Positions 1 through 8,586 of a stretch of 40,569 bases of DNA are shown one piece after another (the first letter of the stretch is position 1; each line of letters opens with the position of its first letter). This DNA is from an uncultured Collinsella sp. (GTDB lineage: Bacteria > Actinomycetota > Coriobacteriia > Coriobacteriales > Coriobacteriaceae), in the NCBI GenBank assembly GCA_902470365.1, contig CABRFZ010000022.1, positions 1 through 40,569 on the forward strand, written 5' to 3'. The notes under the pieces were generated by a model that saw only the letters and a list, made by a program, of their open reading frames with translations, was not told where the DNA came from and ran no database searches. The position numbers and the translations under genes are program-made.

Positions 1-10
1 GAGACCGCGG

Positions 11-487
11 TCACATGACCACCCCCGGACGCCATGGATCGACCGTCACCGCACGCTCGTGCGACAACGTTGTCGGCGCCCCCAGCGGAACGCCAGCGAT
101 GCTGAGAGAAGTCGGCCACGGCTCATAGTGCATGGTGCAGGTGTAGGTCCTAAACGTACCGGATAGGGAGAGCAGGCCACCATCCGATGCCTTCGCGCCT
201 TGCTCGCTCGACACTTCGATCTGTAAGTCATAGCCTTCCATGGCATTCAGAATTTGAGTCTGGACCGTCACCGAGGCATCGGCAGAGCTTTCGTCGCCCT
301 CCCCCTCCGACGCCACGGCATGCGCTAGCACGATGTCGGGCACCACGCGGTCGAAGCGCGCGACAGCGCTGGCAAAGATCATGACGTTGTACACGATGAG
401 TGCCAGCACCAGCAAAACGGGCGTAACCACTGCCATCTCCACCGTCGCTTGGGCGCGCTCCTCGCGCAGACGCATGCGGATACTCAT
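11..487 (-). CDS. TadE-like pilus assembly protein (last gene of Tad operon in window)
   Basis: A 158-residue protein with a short basic N-terminus, then the motif RAQATVEMAVVTPVLLVLAL, which is the class III prepilin-like segment of TadE/TadF pseudopilins (E at +5 and a hydrophobic helix). The rest is a small soluble domain outside the membrane. TadE-type proteins are processed by a prepilin peptidase and take part in Flp pilus assembly. The ATG overlaps the TAA of the upstream TadG-like gene by one base (TAATG), so translation is probably coupled. It is one of two TadE-like genes in this operon; the other lies at about 2612-3148. Further pilus genes may continue to the left of the window. 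The family call is fairly safe; the exact role (TadE or TadF) is not decided by the sequence. Confidence 0.8.
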   Translation of the reverse strand: MSIRMRLREERAQATVEMAVVTPVLLVLALIVYNVMIFASAVARFDRVVPDIVLAHAVASEGEGDESSADASVTVQTQILNAMEGYDLQIEVSSEQGAKASDGGLLSLSGTFRTYTCTMHYEPWPTSLSIAGVPLGAPTTLSHERAVTVDPWRPGVVM

Positions 488-2640
488 TACGACCCACCGC
501 CCAGAGCGCCAACCAGCGTGGCGACATCGACGGTGAGCGGGATGGAGCCGCCGCCGGGCAGAGGAATCTCCGCAAGTGTGAACACCGTACCGCTAATGGT
601 GCGTTCGACTTGATATTCCAACGCCTCGCAAAGCGCCTTGGGATCGGTCACGCCCAACGGAATACTTCGCAGTTTGTCTTGCGCTTGAGAAAGACCCGCA
701 ATGTCAGACCCCGGGCTCTTAATGACATTGGCGGAATCGGTCAGCACCGGCTTTCGCAGGCGCAAGTCGCACGGTTCCAAACCCAGCGCCGCCACGGACG
801 CCGAAACGGTATCGCCGAGCCACGATGCAATGGAGCCCAACGCACCGCTGCCCCCTCCTAGGTCTTTAATCATCTCGTCCATAAGTTCGTCGGCCGAACC
901 TTGGATATCACCGTATCCCACGAGCAGCCGTCCCCAAACATCCATGACGCCGTCGAGCACGCCGGCAACGCCGCCCGAGCGTTCCTTCAATGTCGAGAAA
1001 AATCGCGAAAGCACGTTGTTTTGCGCCGTCGCCTCATCGGGCGCCAGCACCGCGGCAGAGATAGCACCGCGATCGCCAAGCCTGACTGCCGCGTTAAACG
1101 AGGAGTTAAGTTGATCGGGGCTGGTAATGTCACCCGAAACTGCAAAGGCGACCACGCCGTTGCGGCCAGGTGGGGCGATACGCGGGCGCTCGCCGGAAAG
1201 CGCTTTAATGGCCTGGTCAAACGCATTGCCCGCACGGTCGGCCTCATCCTCGGTCTGACGCTCAAGTTCGAGTTCTTTGTTGCGGCATTCGACGTAGTCT
1301 TCCAGAGCCTCTTTGAACTTATCGAAGTGGTACTCGAAGCCCCTTTCGACAGAAGTCGTTGCAATCGCAACGTACCCTAAAGACGACACACCGAAATGGC
1401 ATTCGCTACACGTTTCGTGACCGTCAAAATCTGCGACGGATGCCAGCCCACCCGGCTTTCCTTTTTTGTAATTTGGACAGTCAGTCCCATAATGCAAATA
1501 GGTAACTTTATCTACTTCACTCGTGGGCCAACGCGCATCGGTATAGAGTTCAGTCGTCCGCGCCTCATCTGGATTTCGCGGAAGGAAAGGGATGCGGGCG
1601 GAAACTTTGCCGTCCTTTTCAGTTATATATGCCCGCTCGACTTCTTCGCCCGCATAAGCGAAGAACACCTTTCGTGCAGCAGAATCTGCCTGTTTTTCCG
1701 GACCCTCGCCAAGCGGTTTCTCATTTGCCAGGCGCTGGCGATAGTAGGCCTTCGCGCGATCGAGCGCCACTTGCGGTTCCCACGTAACGCTCGAAGCGTA
1801 ATGCGGATTTTGAGCACCAGAGAGATCCGCTAGGCTTTTCACACGCTCCCACATGCAAGAACAGCTGCTGACCGAGCCCTTGTCAGACCCGCCACAATCC
1901 GCCAGCCAAGCGCGCTCTTTAGCCTTCGCCGTGTCCTCAGAAGCCTTCCGCAGTTCCTCGGCCGCACGCTCTAAATCATCTGATGTGTCTTTAATGGTAT
2001 CGGTCGAGATCTCTGACCCTCTGAGCGCAGCGAAGTCCGACTCGGATGTCCTGGGCACGGCAAGCGCCGTACCGGTATAGGCCACACTATCGGTATCCTG
2101 CGCCGACACCGCCTGCGTGGCACGCGCGGCAATCAGATACGGCAGAGCCGTCTCGATTTTCTGCAAGCCTTCCGATGCGCTTTTGGCAAACTTGTTGCGC
2201 GTTTTAATGATCTCAATCCCGGTGTCGACCATATTGCCGGCAACTGGTTCGGCACCTGGGATGAGAATGGCAACCAGGCCCGTCCCGATTGTGGCAAACC
2301 CCGCTAGCCCCAGACTCAAGATGCTCGCATCAACCACCGTGGCAGCCGTGTGATAGGACGACACCACGTTGGCACCCGCCAGCGCGCCGCTATCGGCCGC
2401 CACCTGGGTATCCCCGGCACGCGACATGCTCCATATCGCCGCGGTCGACGAAAACAACAACGTGAGCACCACTAGGATGACCACGGCAGAAGAAAGCGTG
2501 GTGTAGGCACCGTCTTCGATAAACAGGTCGATACCGGCGCGGCCCATAAAGCCGCCTCGCTTGCGATGGCAGCTCGGACGGCGCGTCAAAACGCATCTAG
2601 ACCAGAAACGCTTAATCCCATGCAGCAATCCACGAATCAT
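487..2640 (-). CDS. Large TadG-like pilus-associated membrane protein
   Basis: A 717-residue protein beginning at the ATG at 2640, chosen because a strong GGAGGGAGATT ribosome binding site precedes it; in-frame codons further upstream lie inside the preceding tadE-like gene. A later ATG at 2547 is an alternative. Near residues 40-85 there is one membrane segment (LSSAVVILVVLTLLFSSTAA) followed by AADSGALAGANVV, the signature of TadG/TadE-G-like N-termini. The remainder is predicted to be outside the membrane, with a helical, charged stretch and two cysteine clusters, one reading CSCMWE and one CSECHFG. The latter contains CXXCH. TadG proteins are thought to link the pilus machine to the envelope. 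This one is longer than typical TadG and the cysteine-rich domain is not one I can name. It overlaps the upstream gene by 29 bp and the downstream one by 1 bp. Confidence 0.65.
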   Translation of the reverse strand: MIRGLLHGIKRFWSRCVLTRRPSCHRKRGGFMGRAGIDLFIEDGAYTTLSSAVVILVVLTLLFSSTAAIWSMSRAGDTQVAADSGALAGANVVSSYHTAATVVDASILSLGLAGFATIGTGLVAILIPGAEPVAGNMVDTGIEIIKTRNKFAKSASEGLQKIETALPYLIAARATQAVSAQDTDSVAYTGTALAVPRTSESDFAALRGSEISTDTIKDTSDDLERAAEELRKASEDTAKAKERAWLADCGGSDKGSVSSCSCMWERVKSLADLSGAQNPHYASSVTWEPQVALDRAKAYYRQRLANEKPLGEGPEKQADSAARKVFFAYAGEEVERAYITEKDGKVSARIPFLPRNPDEARTTELYTDARWPTSEVDKVTYLHYGTDCPNYKKGKPGGLASVADFDGHETCSECHFGVSSLGYVAIATTSVERGFEYHFDKFKEALEDYVECRNKELELERQTEDEADRAGNAFDQAIKALSGERPRIAPPGRNGVVAFAVSGDITSPDQLNSSFNAAVRLGDRGAISAAVLAPDEATAQNNVLSRFFSTLKERSGGVAGVLDGVMDVWGRLLVGYGDIQGSADELMDEMIKDLGGGSGALGSIASWLGDTVSASVAALGLEPCDLRLRKPVLTDSANVIKSPGSDIAGLSQAQDKLRSIPLGVTDPKALCEALEYQVERTISGTVFTLAEIPLPGGGSIPLTVDVATLVGALGGGS

Positions 2641-3148
2641 AATCTCCCTCCAGCCATTCGGGACGCGATTGATACGAGACATCGACCTTGAGCTCAACGT
2701 AGCCGCCCTCGGCGGTACCACCCATAGCCTGCGCAAACGCACCGATCACAGGCAACGGCTTGACCTCGCCGGAAACGGACACGGACGAGACACCACCCGC
2801 ACCGGCCCGGCCAAGCTCGATATCCCACGACAACGGCCCGCCGGCATGAAAGATCGAAACGTTGGGCACTGCGGCAAGCCGGCGGCGGGTGAACTCCTTA
2901 AGATCGTCGTCCTCCGCCGTCGTCGTGGTCATGAGCCGCGCGGTCTCGGCAGCGGCAGACTCCATGACCGCGCGCGTATAGAGCAAACACACCGGTTGCA
3001 GTGCGAGAAGAATGAGCATCAGAAACGTCGGCAGCAAAAAAGCGGCCTCGACCGTAGACTGCGCCCGGTCCTCGCGCGCGATATCAATACAACGCGATGT
3101 CCTTAGCGCCCGCAGCGGCGTCGATAACCGACGTCGAGGCAACGCCAT
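2612..3148 (-). CDS. TadE-like pilus assembly protein
   Basis: The core is DRAQSTVEAAFLLPTFLMLI followed by a soluble domain ending in a tryptophan-rich tail, a typical TadE-like pseudopilin. The start is unclear. The nearest usual start codons are ATG at 3148 or TTG at 3142, which give a 65-bp or so overlap with the upstream small pilin and an unusually long 29-residue basic N-terminus. Between those and the TadE motif there is no ATG, GTG or TTG in frame, but an ATT at 3088 sits at the stop of the upstream gene (TATTGA) and has AAGGA 11 nt before it, giving an N-terminus of normal length. I report the ATG. The gene lies between a small Flp-like gene and the TadG-like gene, in the same operon. 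Confidence 0.75.
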   Translation of the reverse strand: MALPRRRLSTPLRALRTSRCIDIAREDRAQSTVEAAFLLPTFLMLILLALQPVCLLYTRAVMESAAAETARLMTTTTAEDDDLKEFTRRRLAAVPNVSIFHAGGPLSWDIELGRAGAGGVSSVSVSGEVKPLPVIGAFAQAMGGTAEGGYVELKVDVSYQSRPEWLEGDYDSWIAAWD

Positions 3149-3302
3149 GGGATGCCGCCCGCTCAACCAGCGCCGCCAAGTGCCCATCGGTGCCAGCACG
3201 CCAAAGCCCCGCAATCGCCAGCACGATCGATAACAGCGCCACCGTGACGATGGCGTATTCGACCGTCGCCTGGGCAGATTCCTCGCGCAGGACGTCATGC
3301 AT
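3084..3302 (-). CDS. Small Flp-like pilin / pseudopilin
   Basis: A 72-residue protein starting at an ATG with an excellent AAAGGAGGGG ribosome binding site. It carries REESAQATVEYAIVTVALLS, the Flp-type prepilin motif (E-Y followed by a hydrophobic helix), then a short soluble tail. The composition matches the Flp pilin at 3831-4064, but the segment after the helix is longer and more polar, so it may be a minor pilin or pseudopilin rather than the main subunit. The ATG follows the TGA of the preceding gene after one base, so the pair is coupled. The 3' end overlaps the following tadE-like gene under either start considered for it. Confidence 0.75.
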   Translation of the reverse strand: MHDVLREESAQATVEYAIVTVALLSIVLAIAGLWRAGTDGHLAALVERAASHGVASTSVIDAAAGAKDIALY

Positions 3303-3303
3303 T

Positions 3304-3867
3304 TCACGACCCCTCCTTTGAGCTTATTGTTTGCGGGGCCAGGCGCACCGCGCGCAGACGACACGAAGCATCGCCAGTATCCGCGGCAACCGTCACCATA
3401 TCGACCCAGCCGCGCCCATCGCGCACGATGGCGCCCCATACGTTGCCCTTAATATCAAGATAGCCGCTCAGGGCGAGCTGGGCCGTTGGCACCTCGCGGT
3501 AGGCGCGTAACATATCCGCTGCTGCCTCGGTCATCGGTCGGTCCTCGGACCATGCAAGCCGGACCGCAATCGCGTTGTCCTCAGGCAAATCCGTCGCAGT
3601 GCCAGACCGCTTGTCGAGCGTCCGCAGAAAGGTTTGCGCCGTGACAGCGACATCCGAATCGTCCGCATCTCGCATCTCATCTTTTTGAGACGCCACCGCC
3701 GAATCTGAGCCCGAATCGAAGGCGGCCCCAGGACGCTGCTGCCGCGCGGCGTTAAGCCCCCAAAGCACCGCCGCTATCGCCACGGTCAGGCAAGCAAACA
3801 CCAGCAGCACCCCGATGGGGCGCTCGCCCTCTACAGGCTGTTGATGCCCTCGCTGATCGCATCCCAT
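3304..3867 (-). CDS. Hypothetical membrane-anchored protein of the Tad operon
   Basis: A 187-residue protein of no family I recognise. It has a single predicted membrane segment near residues 18-40 (IGVLLVFACLTVAIAAVLWG), then an acidic, serine-rich linker and a globular domain of about 110 residues (from about residue 75) outside the membrane. The ATG used overlaps the end of the flp pilin gene by 37 bp and has only an AAAGAG-like ribosome binding site; a later start is possible but none is better supported. The place between two pilin genes suggests that it serves pilus assembly or anchoring, which is inference from position only. Confidence 0.6.
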   Translation of the reverse strand: MGCDQRGHQQPVEGERPIGVLLVFACLTVAIAAVLWGLNAARQQRPGAAFDSGSDSAVASQKDEMRDADDSDVAVTAQTFLRTLDKRSGTATDLPEDNAIAVRLAWSEDRPMTEAAADMLRAYREVPTAQLALSGYLDIKGNVWGAIVRDGRGWVDMVTVAADTGDASCRLRAVRLAPQTISSKEGS

Positions 3868-4064
3868 AGCTCTTTAACCTTGCCCTTAAATGCGACGATG
3901 GCGATAATCGCGATCACCACGAGCACGCCGACCAAGATGGCATACTCGGTGGTACCCTGTGCACTCTCCTCCTGCAGTAGCTCCTTGGCGCGTTGATGAA
4001 CATGTGCCGCCCGGCAAAACGCCCAGCCCTGGACCTTGCCAGCAGCGTCAGTCATCGTGTTCAT
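3831..4064 (-). CDS. flp: Flp-type major pilin
   Basis: A 77-residue prepilin. Residues of about 1-30 form the leader, and the processing region reads LLQEESAQGTTEYAILVGVL, with the conserved G, E and Y of Flp pilins, followed by a long hydrophobic helix and a short tail ending GINSL. The leader would be cut by a prepilin peptidase that is not encoded in this window. The ATG at 4064 is preceded by GGGAGGAATAC. The gene starts 10 nt after the tadC stop. The subunit would be polymerised by TadA with TadB/TadC into thin adhesive pili. Confidence 0.85.
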   Translation of the reverse strand: MNTMTDAAGKVQGWAFCRAAHVHQRAKELLQEESAQGTTEYAILVGVLVVIAIIAIVAFKGKVKELWDAISEGINSL

Positions 4065-4074
4065 GTATTCCTCC

Positions 4075-4716
4075 CTACATCATCCCGCCTGCTCCCAGCA
4101 GCGGGCCCAATATGGACAGAAGCAACGCCGGCAAGATGAGCGTGCCGGTGGGAATCAGCAGCTTGACGGGCGCACGCTCGATCTCGCGCTCGACCGCAGC
4201 GCGATGAGCCGCACGGATCTCGCGACTTTGAGCGGCCAGCGTCTCGGCAAGTGGGGCACCCAGGGCGAGCGCCTGCCCCACCGTGATGGCAAAGGTCTCG
4301 AGCGCTCGCACGTCCAGGTCGCGCGCGGCGGCCAACAACTCGTCCTCACGCGTGCCCACGCCCACCTGCCACGCCATGCAGGCCCGCTCAAGGCGAAGAG
4401 CCAGCACTGACCGGCGGTTGGCGCAGAAAATCTCAAGCGCCGCATCAAACGAAAGACCGGCCGAAAGACCCAAGCGCACAACATCGATCATCTCGGACAC
4501 TTCGCCGAGCGGCACTCGCGCCGGGCCGCCCACTCCAACCGCGCCCTTCACTCGCGCGGTCAGGGCATCGACCACTGAGCGACCCGCGGCAGCGACCAAC
4601 ACCGCCTCGCGCTTGCAGGCCCCTGCGATCTTGCGTGCATCCGCCCGATCCAAACCCGTCGCGACAAATACACTCAGGGCGCACAGGCAAGCCGCAACTG
4701 CAACCGGGGCGCTCAT
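4075..4716 (-). CDS. tadC: TadC-like inner membrane pilus platform protein
   Basis: A 213-residue protein of the T2SSF/GspF family. The start is the ATG at 4716, which overlaps the TGA of tadB in ATGA; longer in-frame extensions run through tadB and are unlikely. A helix at the N-terminus (VAVAACLCALSVFVATGLD), the conserved LGLSAGLSFDAALE region typical of T2SSF domains, and a C-terminal hydrophobic segment (LIPTGTLILPALLLSILGP) are visible. With TadB it forms the membrane platform that couples the TadA ATPase to pilin polymerisation. The protein is short compared with many TadC proteins but the domain looks intact. Confidence 0.85.
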   Translation of the reverse strand: MSAPVAVAACLCALSVFVATGLDRADARKIAGACKREAVLVAAAGRSVVDALTARVKGAVGVGGPARVPLGEVSEMIDVVRLGLSAGLSFDAALEIFCANRRSVLALRLERACMAWQVGVGTREDELLAAARDLDVRALETFAITVGQALALGAPLAETLAAQSREIRAAHRAAVEREIERAPVKLLIPTGTLILPALLLSILGPLLGAGGMM

Positions 4717-5639
4717 AGCTCCACCCGCATAATGCGTCGGATAACCACCAGGGCAACGGCATTGAGGGCAAGACCCAGCACCACAGCGCCCACGCCGGCA
4801 GGCGTCGCAAGACCGCGACGAAAATCTGCCGAAAGCAGCGCCAACACCGCGCACATGCCCGCCGGCATCGCCGCGACCATATGCGCAGACATGCGAGCCT
4901 GCGACGTCTTGACATCCAGGCGGCGCTTGAGCTCAATGCGCTCCCCCACCATGCTCGACGCCTCGGACAGTAAGTCGGCAAGCGGAGCACCGGTGCGCTG
5001 AGACACCTTAAGCGCCAAGGTCACAAGCGAAAGGCCGGGAGCGTCGATGCGCACGAGCAAGTCATCGAGCGCGTCGGTCGCCGAGATACCGCAATCGATC
5101 GCCGCCGCCACCCGCAAAAACTCGGTATGCACCGGTTCTTGCGCATGAGCGCCCACAAAGCGCATGCCCTGGGCCAGCGAATGTCCCGAGGCAAGCGACA
5201 TGGAAAGTGCGGTAAACGCCTCGGGCATGGCCTCTTCTGCATCGTGTTGCTCGCGCCGGCTCTCAAAGCCATCCCGAGCGGCGCCAGCGGCAATCGGAGC
5301 AACAAGTCCCAAGGCAAACCCGAGGGGCGATAACGACACCATCGTTAGTAAAACGCAGCAGACACCGCTCGATAGCAGTAGAAACGCCAAACGCCCCGAA
5401 GCATCTTCGATCACGAGGCCAAGGCGATGCGCCGGAGCCAGCGATGTCCACGAACGGGCGATCTTTTTCAGCAGATCGTTTTCCACCAGCTCACGCGGCA
5501 GCCTCTCTGCCACCGTCTCGAGCGCCTGACGCGCCAGCTCCGCCGGCGGCACCTGCGGCACACGAGGTTCCGCCCCGCACGCCGTCGCAACAGAAAACCC
5601 TGCCAAACCCCCTACGACGAGGGGCACAGCGACCTCCAT
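4713..5639 (-). CDS. tadB: TadB-like inner membrane pilus platform protein
   Basis: A 308-residue membrane protein with a T2SSF domain in its second half: EAMPEAFTALSMSLASGHSL, followed by a helix bundle (RTGAPLADLLSEASSMVGER) and C-terminal hydrophobic helices. Two more membrane segments lie around residues 85-120. It is the partner of TadC in the Tad secretion platform. The start overlaps the end of tadA by 28 bp and the stop overlaps tadC by 4 bp, so this is a coupled operon. The tadA-tadB-tadC order agrees with known Tad loci. Confidence 0.87.
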   Translation of the reverse strand: MEVAVPLVVGGLAGFSVATACGAEPRVPQVPPAELARQALETVAERLPRELVENDLLKKIARSWTSLAPAHRLGLVIEDASGRLAFLLLSSGVCCVLLTMVSLSPLGFALGLVAPIAAGAARDGFESRREQHDAEEAMPEAFTALSMSLASGHSLAQGMRFVGAHAQEPVHTEFLRVAAAIDCGISATDALDDLLVRIDAPGLSLVTLALKVSQRTGAPLADLLSEASSMVGERIELKRRLDVKTSQARMSAHMVAAMPAGMCAVLALLSADFRRGLATPAGVGAVVLGLALNAVALVVIRRIMRVEL

Positions 5640-6940
5640 TCGTCCACCTCCTCTTGTGTGAGCGTCCCCGACCGCAGGCCTTCTGCGATAAACGGCGGCT
5701 CGCGGTCAAGCGTCCAGGTGCGCTCGGCGGCATCGAAAGTCACATAGCGCTCGAGCTCTACGCCGCCCGACGCGGCGCGACGCACCCCCGAATACGAGGA
5801 GACGAAACGCCTGCCATCGGCGTGGCGCTCGGACATCACGATGCCGTCGAGCGCCATGGCAATCTGCTCCTCGATGAGCTCGCTCGGCAGATCGATGCCA
5901 TAACGTGCAAGCAACGTCAGACGCACCACGGTCTCCTGTTCTGAACCCGCATGAAGTGTGGTGAGCGACCCGTCGTGGCCCGTGTTCATGGCCTGCAACA
6001 TGTCGCAGCACTCGGCACCACGCACCTCGCCCACCACGATGCGGTCGGGGCGCATGCGCAGGGCATTAGTTACTAGGTCGCGAATCGTCACCGCACCCTC
6101 ACCCTCAATTGAAGCCTCGCGCGCCTCTAGGCGCACCACGTGCGGATGATGCGCAAACTTGAGCTCGGCAGAGTCCTCGATCGTCACGATGCGCTCGCCG
6201 GTGGAAATCTCGCATGACAACGCGTTGAGCAGGGTGGTCTTACCAGATCCCGTGCCTCCCGCAACCGCCAGGTCCTGTCGCAGCGACACCGCGCACGACA
6301 GCAGCTGCGCATACCAAAGCGGCAGCGACCCCAGCCCCACAAGCTCGTCCAGCGAACAGATACGGTCCGAGAACTTACGAATGGTGAGGATTGGCCCGTC
6401 GATCGCCACGGGTGGAATCACCGCGTTGACGCGATAACCCGTCTTGAGGCGGGCGTTGACGATGGGGCTACGCTCGTCGATACGACGGCCGAGCGGCGAG
6501 ATGATGCGGTCGATGAGCACACGGATCTGCTCGTCGTCCTCAAACGCGTGCTCGATGGGATACAAAACGCCGCTGCGCTCAAAAAAGGCAGAGCGACAGC
6601 CGTTGATCATGATTTCGGTAACGGTGTCGTCCTCGATGAGCGGCTGCAGCGGTCCCAGGCCCACCACGTCATCTAGAATCTCGTCGATGATGGTCTCACG
6701 CTCAGGCGTCGCCAAGTCGGTCGACTCTTCCACGTTGAGCGCCGCTTCCACCGCCGGACGTAGCTCAGAGCGGGCAAGGGCAGGGTCGACGTAGGCGCTG
6801 ATGCGCGCCACCTCGTCGTAGCCCATGCGGTCCATCACCGCACGCTTGGTGCGGCGTTTAACGGCACGGCGGCGTCCCGCATCAACGGGGGCAGCCGCGG
6901 CGGCCGCGCCAGCGGCTTTAATCCGCGTCTGCAGACTCAT
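5612..6940 (-). CDS. tadA: TadA/CpaF-type pilus assembly ATPase
   Basis: A 442-residue secretion ATPase of the VirB11/CpaF branch. An alanine-rich N-terminus is followed by the N-terminal domain (VTEIMINGCRSAFFE) and the RecA-like core. The Walker A motif GGTGSGKTT has its lysine at residue 234. Further features are the Asp/His boxes (IVTIEDSAELKFAHHPHVV), the RMRPDRIVVGEVRGAE Walker B region, and MNTGHDGSLTTLHAG. It hydrolyses ATP in the cytoplasm to drive Flp pilin polymerisation through TadB/TadC. The ATG overlaps the tadZ stop by 4 bp. All catalytic motifs look intact, and the length is normal for CpaF proteins. Confidence 0.93.
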   Translation of the reverse strand: MSLQTRIKAAGAAAAAAPVDAGRRRAVKRRTKRAVMDRMGYDEVARISAYVDPALARSELRPAVEAALNVEESTDLATPERETIIDEILDDVVGLGPLQPLIEDDTVTEIMINGCRSAFFERSGVLYPIEHAFEDDEQIRVLIDRIISPLGRRIDERSPIVNARLKTGYRVNAVIPPVAIDGPILTIRKFSDRICSLDELVGLGSLPLWYAQLLSCAVSLRQDLAVAGGTGSGKTTLLNALSCEISTGERIVTIEDSAELKFAHHPHVVRLEAREASIEGEGAVTIRDLVTNALRMRPDRIVVGEVRGAECCDMLQAMNTGHDGSLTTLHAGSEQETVVRLTLLARYGIDLPSELIEEQIAMALDGIVMSERHADGRRFVSSYSGVRRAASGGVELERYVTFDAAERTWTLDREPPFIAEGLRSGTLTQEEVDEWRSLCPSS

Positions 6941-8586
6941 CGCGAATCACCCTCACGCGACCAGGGAAGACGGATGCGCGGGCGCTCGGTGCGGGTCGCG
7001 CGGTCAGCGACCATATCGCTCCAAGGACCGACGGCGCAGCCCAGCTCCACGAGCATCTCGCGCGTGGCCTCGCGCACGCTGGTCGCAAAAGCGCTCGTCT
7101 GACCCACTGCCTCGTCGGCGCGACCGAATGCCATGAGCGCGGCCAAGTCCTGACCGCCATCGGCAATGCGAATCTTGGAGCTCAGTGCGCAGGCAATCTC
7201 GAAGCGCATGGCGACGTCCTCGTCGGCGCCGCGCGCACCAAACCGGTTGAACACGGCGCTCATGCGCGTGCGTGGCACGCCCACGCGGCTCGCCAGCTCA
7301 ATGACGCGCGAAGCGGATGTCGCGGACGATACCGCCGCATCGCCTACGACCAGGCAACGGTCGCTCGCCGCCACCGCGGCGGCCACGGCATCACCCCAAA
7401 AGACCGAGGTGTCAACAAAGACCACGTCGGATTCGCGACGCAAAACATCGAGCAATAGCTCCACCGGACGTGCCATGAGCTCGGCCTTCTCGGGGGCCGC
7501 GACAGGCCCCCAGAGCGTAACGCCCGGGGCGACGCGCATCGATGCGGCCACGATATCCGGCTCGGCAAGTGCGCCCGCCGCCGACGGCTCGATAAGCGTC
7601 GCTATATCATGTGGGGCATCGACACCCAGCAGATCGTATAGGTTTCCAAACATGAGGTCCAAGTCGAGCACAGCGGCACGCAAACCCAACAGCGACGCCG
7701 CATGCGCCATGGTGGCAACGATCGTCGACTTGCCGCAACCGCCCGAACCCGAAACGGTGCAGACAACCGGCGCCCGACGCGACGGAATCGAAGCGTCCGC
7801 CGACGGCGCGGGGGCCGACGGTGCGGGGGCCGGCGACACGGACGCGGGCGATAACATCCCCGTCTCCCCCGCCGCGGTCACGCGCTGAGCCCAAGCCGGC
7901 ATGGCAGGCTGCCCGGGCTGCGATTCCGAAGCCAAAGACGCAGCGGCACACGGCTCGTCAGCCCCGGCAAAACCCTCGACCTCGTCGAGCTCATCGGCCA
8001 GATTTACGCCATGCACGTATCCCATATCTTCAGCCAGAACGTCATCGCCATACGGTACCGGCCTTCCAGCGTCATCGTATGCAAGGGGGTCCCGGGGGCG
8101 CCGACCATGCTCGGCTTCCGCTTTTCCATATTCATCAACACGCGGGCCTCTTGTAGCGCGAGGCGCCCCGGGTTCCCTATCAACAAAAGCATCGGGCTCA
8201 ATCGTCATGCGCCGATCGGAATCAACCGTTCCCTCGCCCGCGCGCCCGTTGCCGCACAAACTGTGCGCAGCGATGACCTCGGTCGCCCCCGCGCGAAACA
8301 GCCCCTCGATATCCGACGGGTCGAATGTCTCGATCAACACGACGACGCGGCTCACACGGCCCTCGGCCGTCAGGCGCGCAACGGTCTTCCGCACGTCTTC
8401 GGTATCGAACAGAGATGCCGCGATGATGGCGGCACCGCGGCGCGAGGGAAACGCCCGCGCCATGGATACCAGCCCGTCCAGATCCCCCACGCGAAGCACC
8501 TGTGCGCCCACATCGCGACCCTCGACTTCCTGCTGTAGCAGCCCGTAATCGCCGCACGCGCAGCACGCAAGCCAGATCGCCTTCAT
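6937..8586 (-). CDS. tadZ: TadZ/CpaE-like pilus localisation ATPase
   Basis: A 549-residue protein. The start is the ATG at 8586 (MKAIWLACC), which overlaps the TGA of the upstream cpaB-like gene by one base; upstream in-frame codons lie inside that gene. Residues 1 to about 115 look like an atypical receiver domain, then a long acidic and Pro/Ala-rich linker, then a MinD/ParA-type ATPase starting near residue 275 with the deviant P-loop GSGGCGKST (lysine 286) and DVVFVDTS as a Walker B-like strand. TadZ proteins place the Tad machine at its site in the cell. The extended linker is rather long for the family but I see no disruption. Confidence 0.85.
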   Translation of the reverse strand: MKAIWLACCACGDYGLLQQEVEGRDVGAQVLRVGDLDGLVSMARAFPSRRGAAIIAASLFDTEDVRKTVARLTAEGRVSRVVVLIETFDPSDIEGLFRAGATEVIAAHSLCGNGRAGEGTVDSDRRMTIEPDAFVDREPGAPRATRGPRVDEYGKAEAEHGRRPRDPLAYDDAGRPVPYGDDVLAEDMGYVHGVNLADELDEVEGFAGADEPCAAASLASESQPGQPAMPAWAQRVTAAGETGMLSPASVSPAPAPSAPAPSADASIPSRRAPVVCTVSGSGGCGKSTIVATMAHAASLLGLRAAVLDLDLMFGNLYDLLGVDAPHDIATLIEPSAAGALAEPDIVAASMRVAPGVTLWGPVAAPEKAELMARPVELLLDVLRRESDVVFVDTSVFWGDAVAAAVAASDRCLVVGDAAVSSATSASRVIELASRVGVPRTRMSAVFNRFGARGADEDVAMRFEIACALSSKIRIADGGQDLAALMAFGRADEAVGQTSAFATSVREATREMLVELGCAVGPWSDMVADRATRTERPRIRLPWSREGDSR

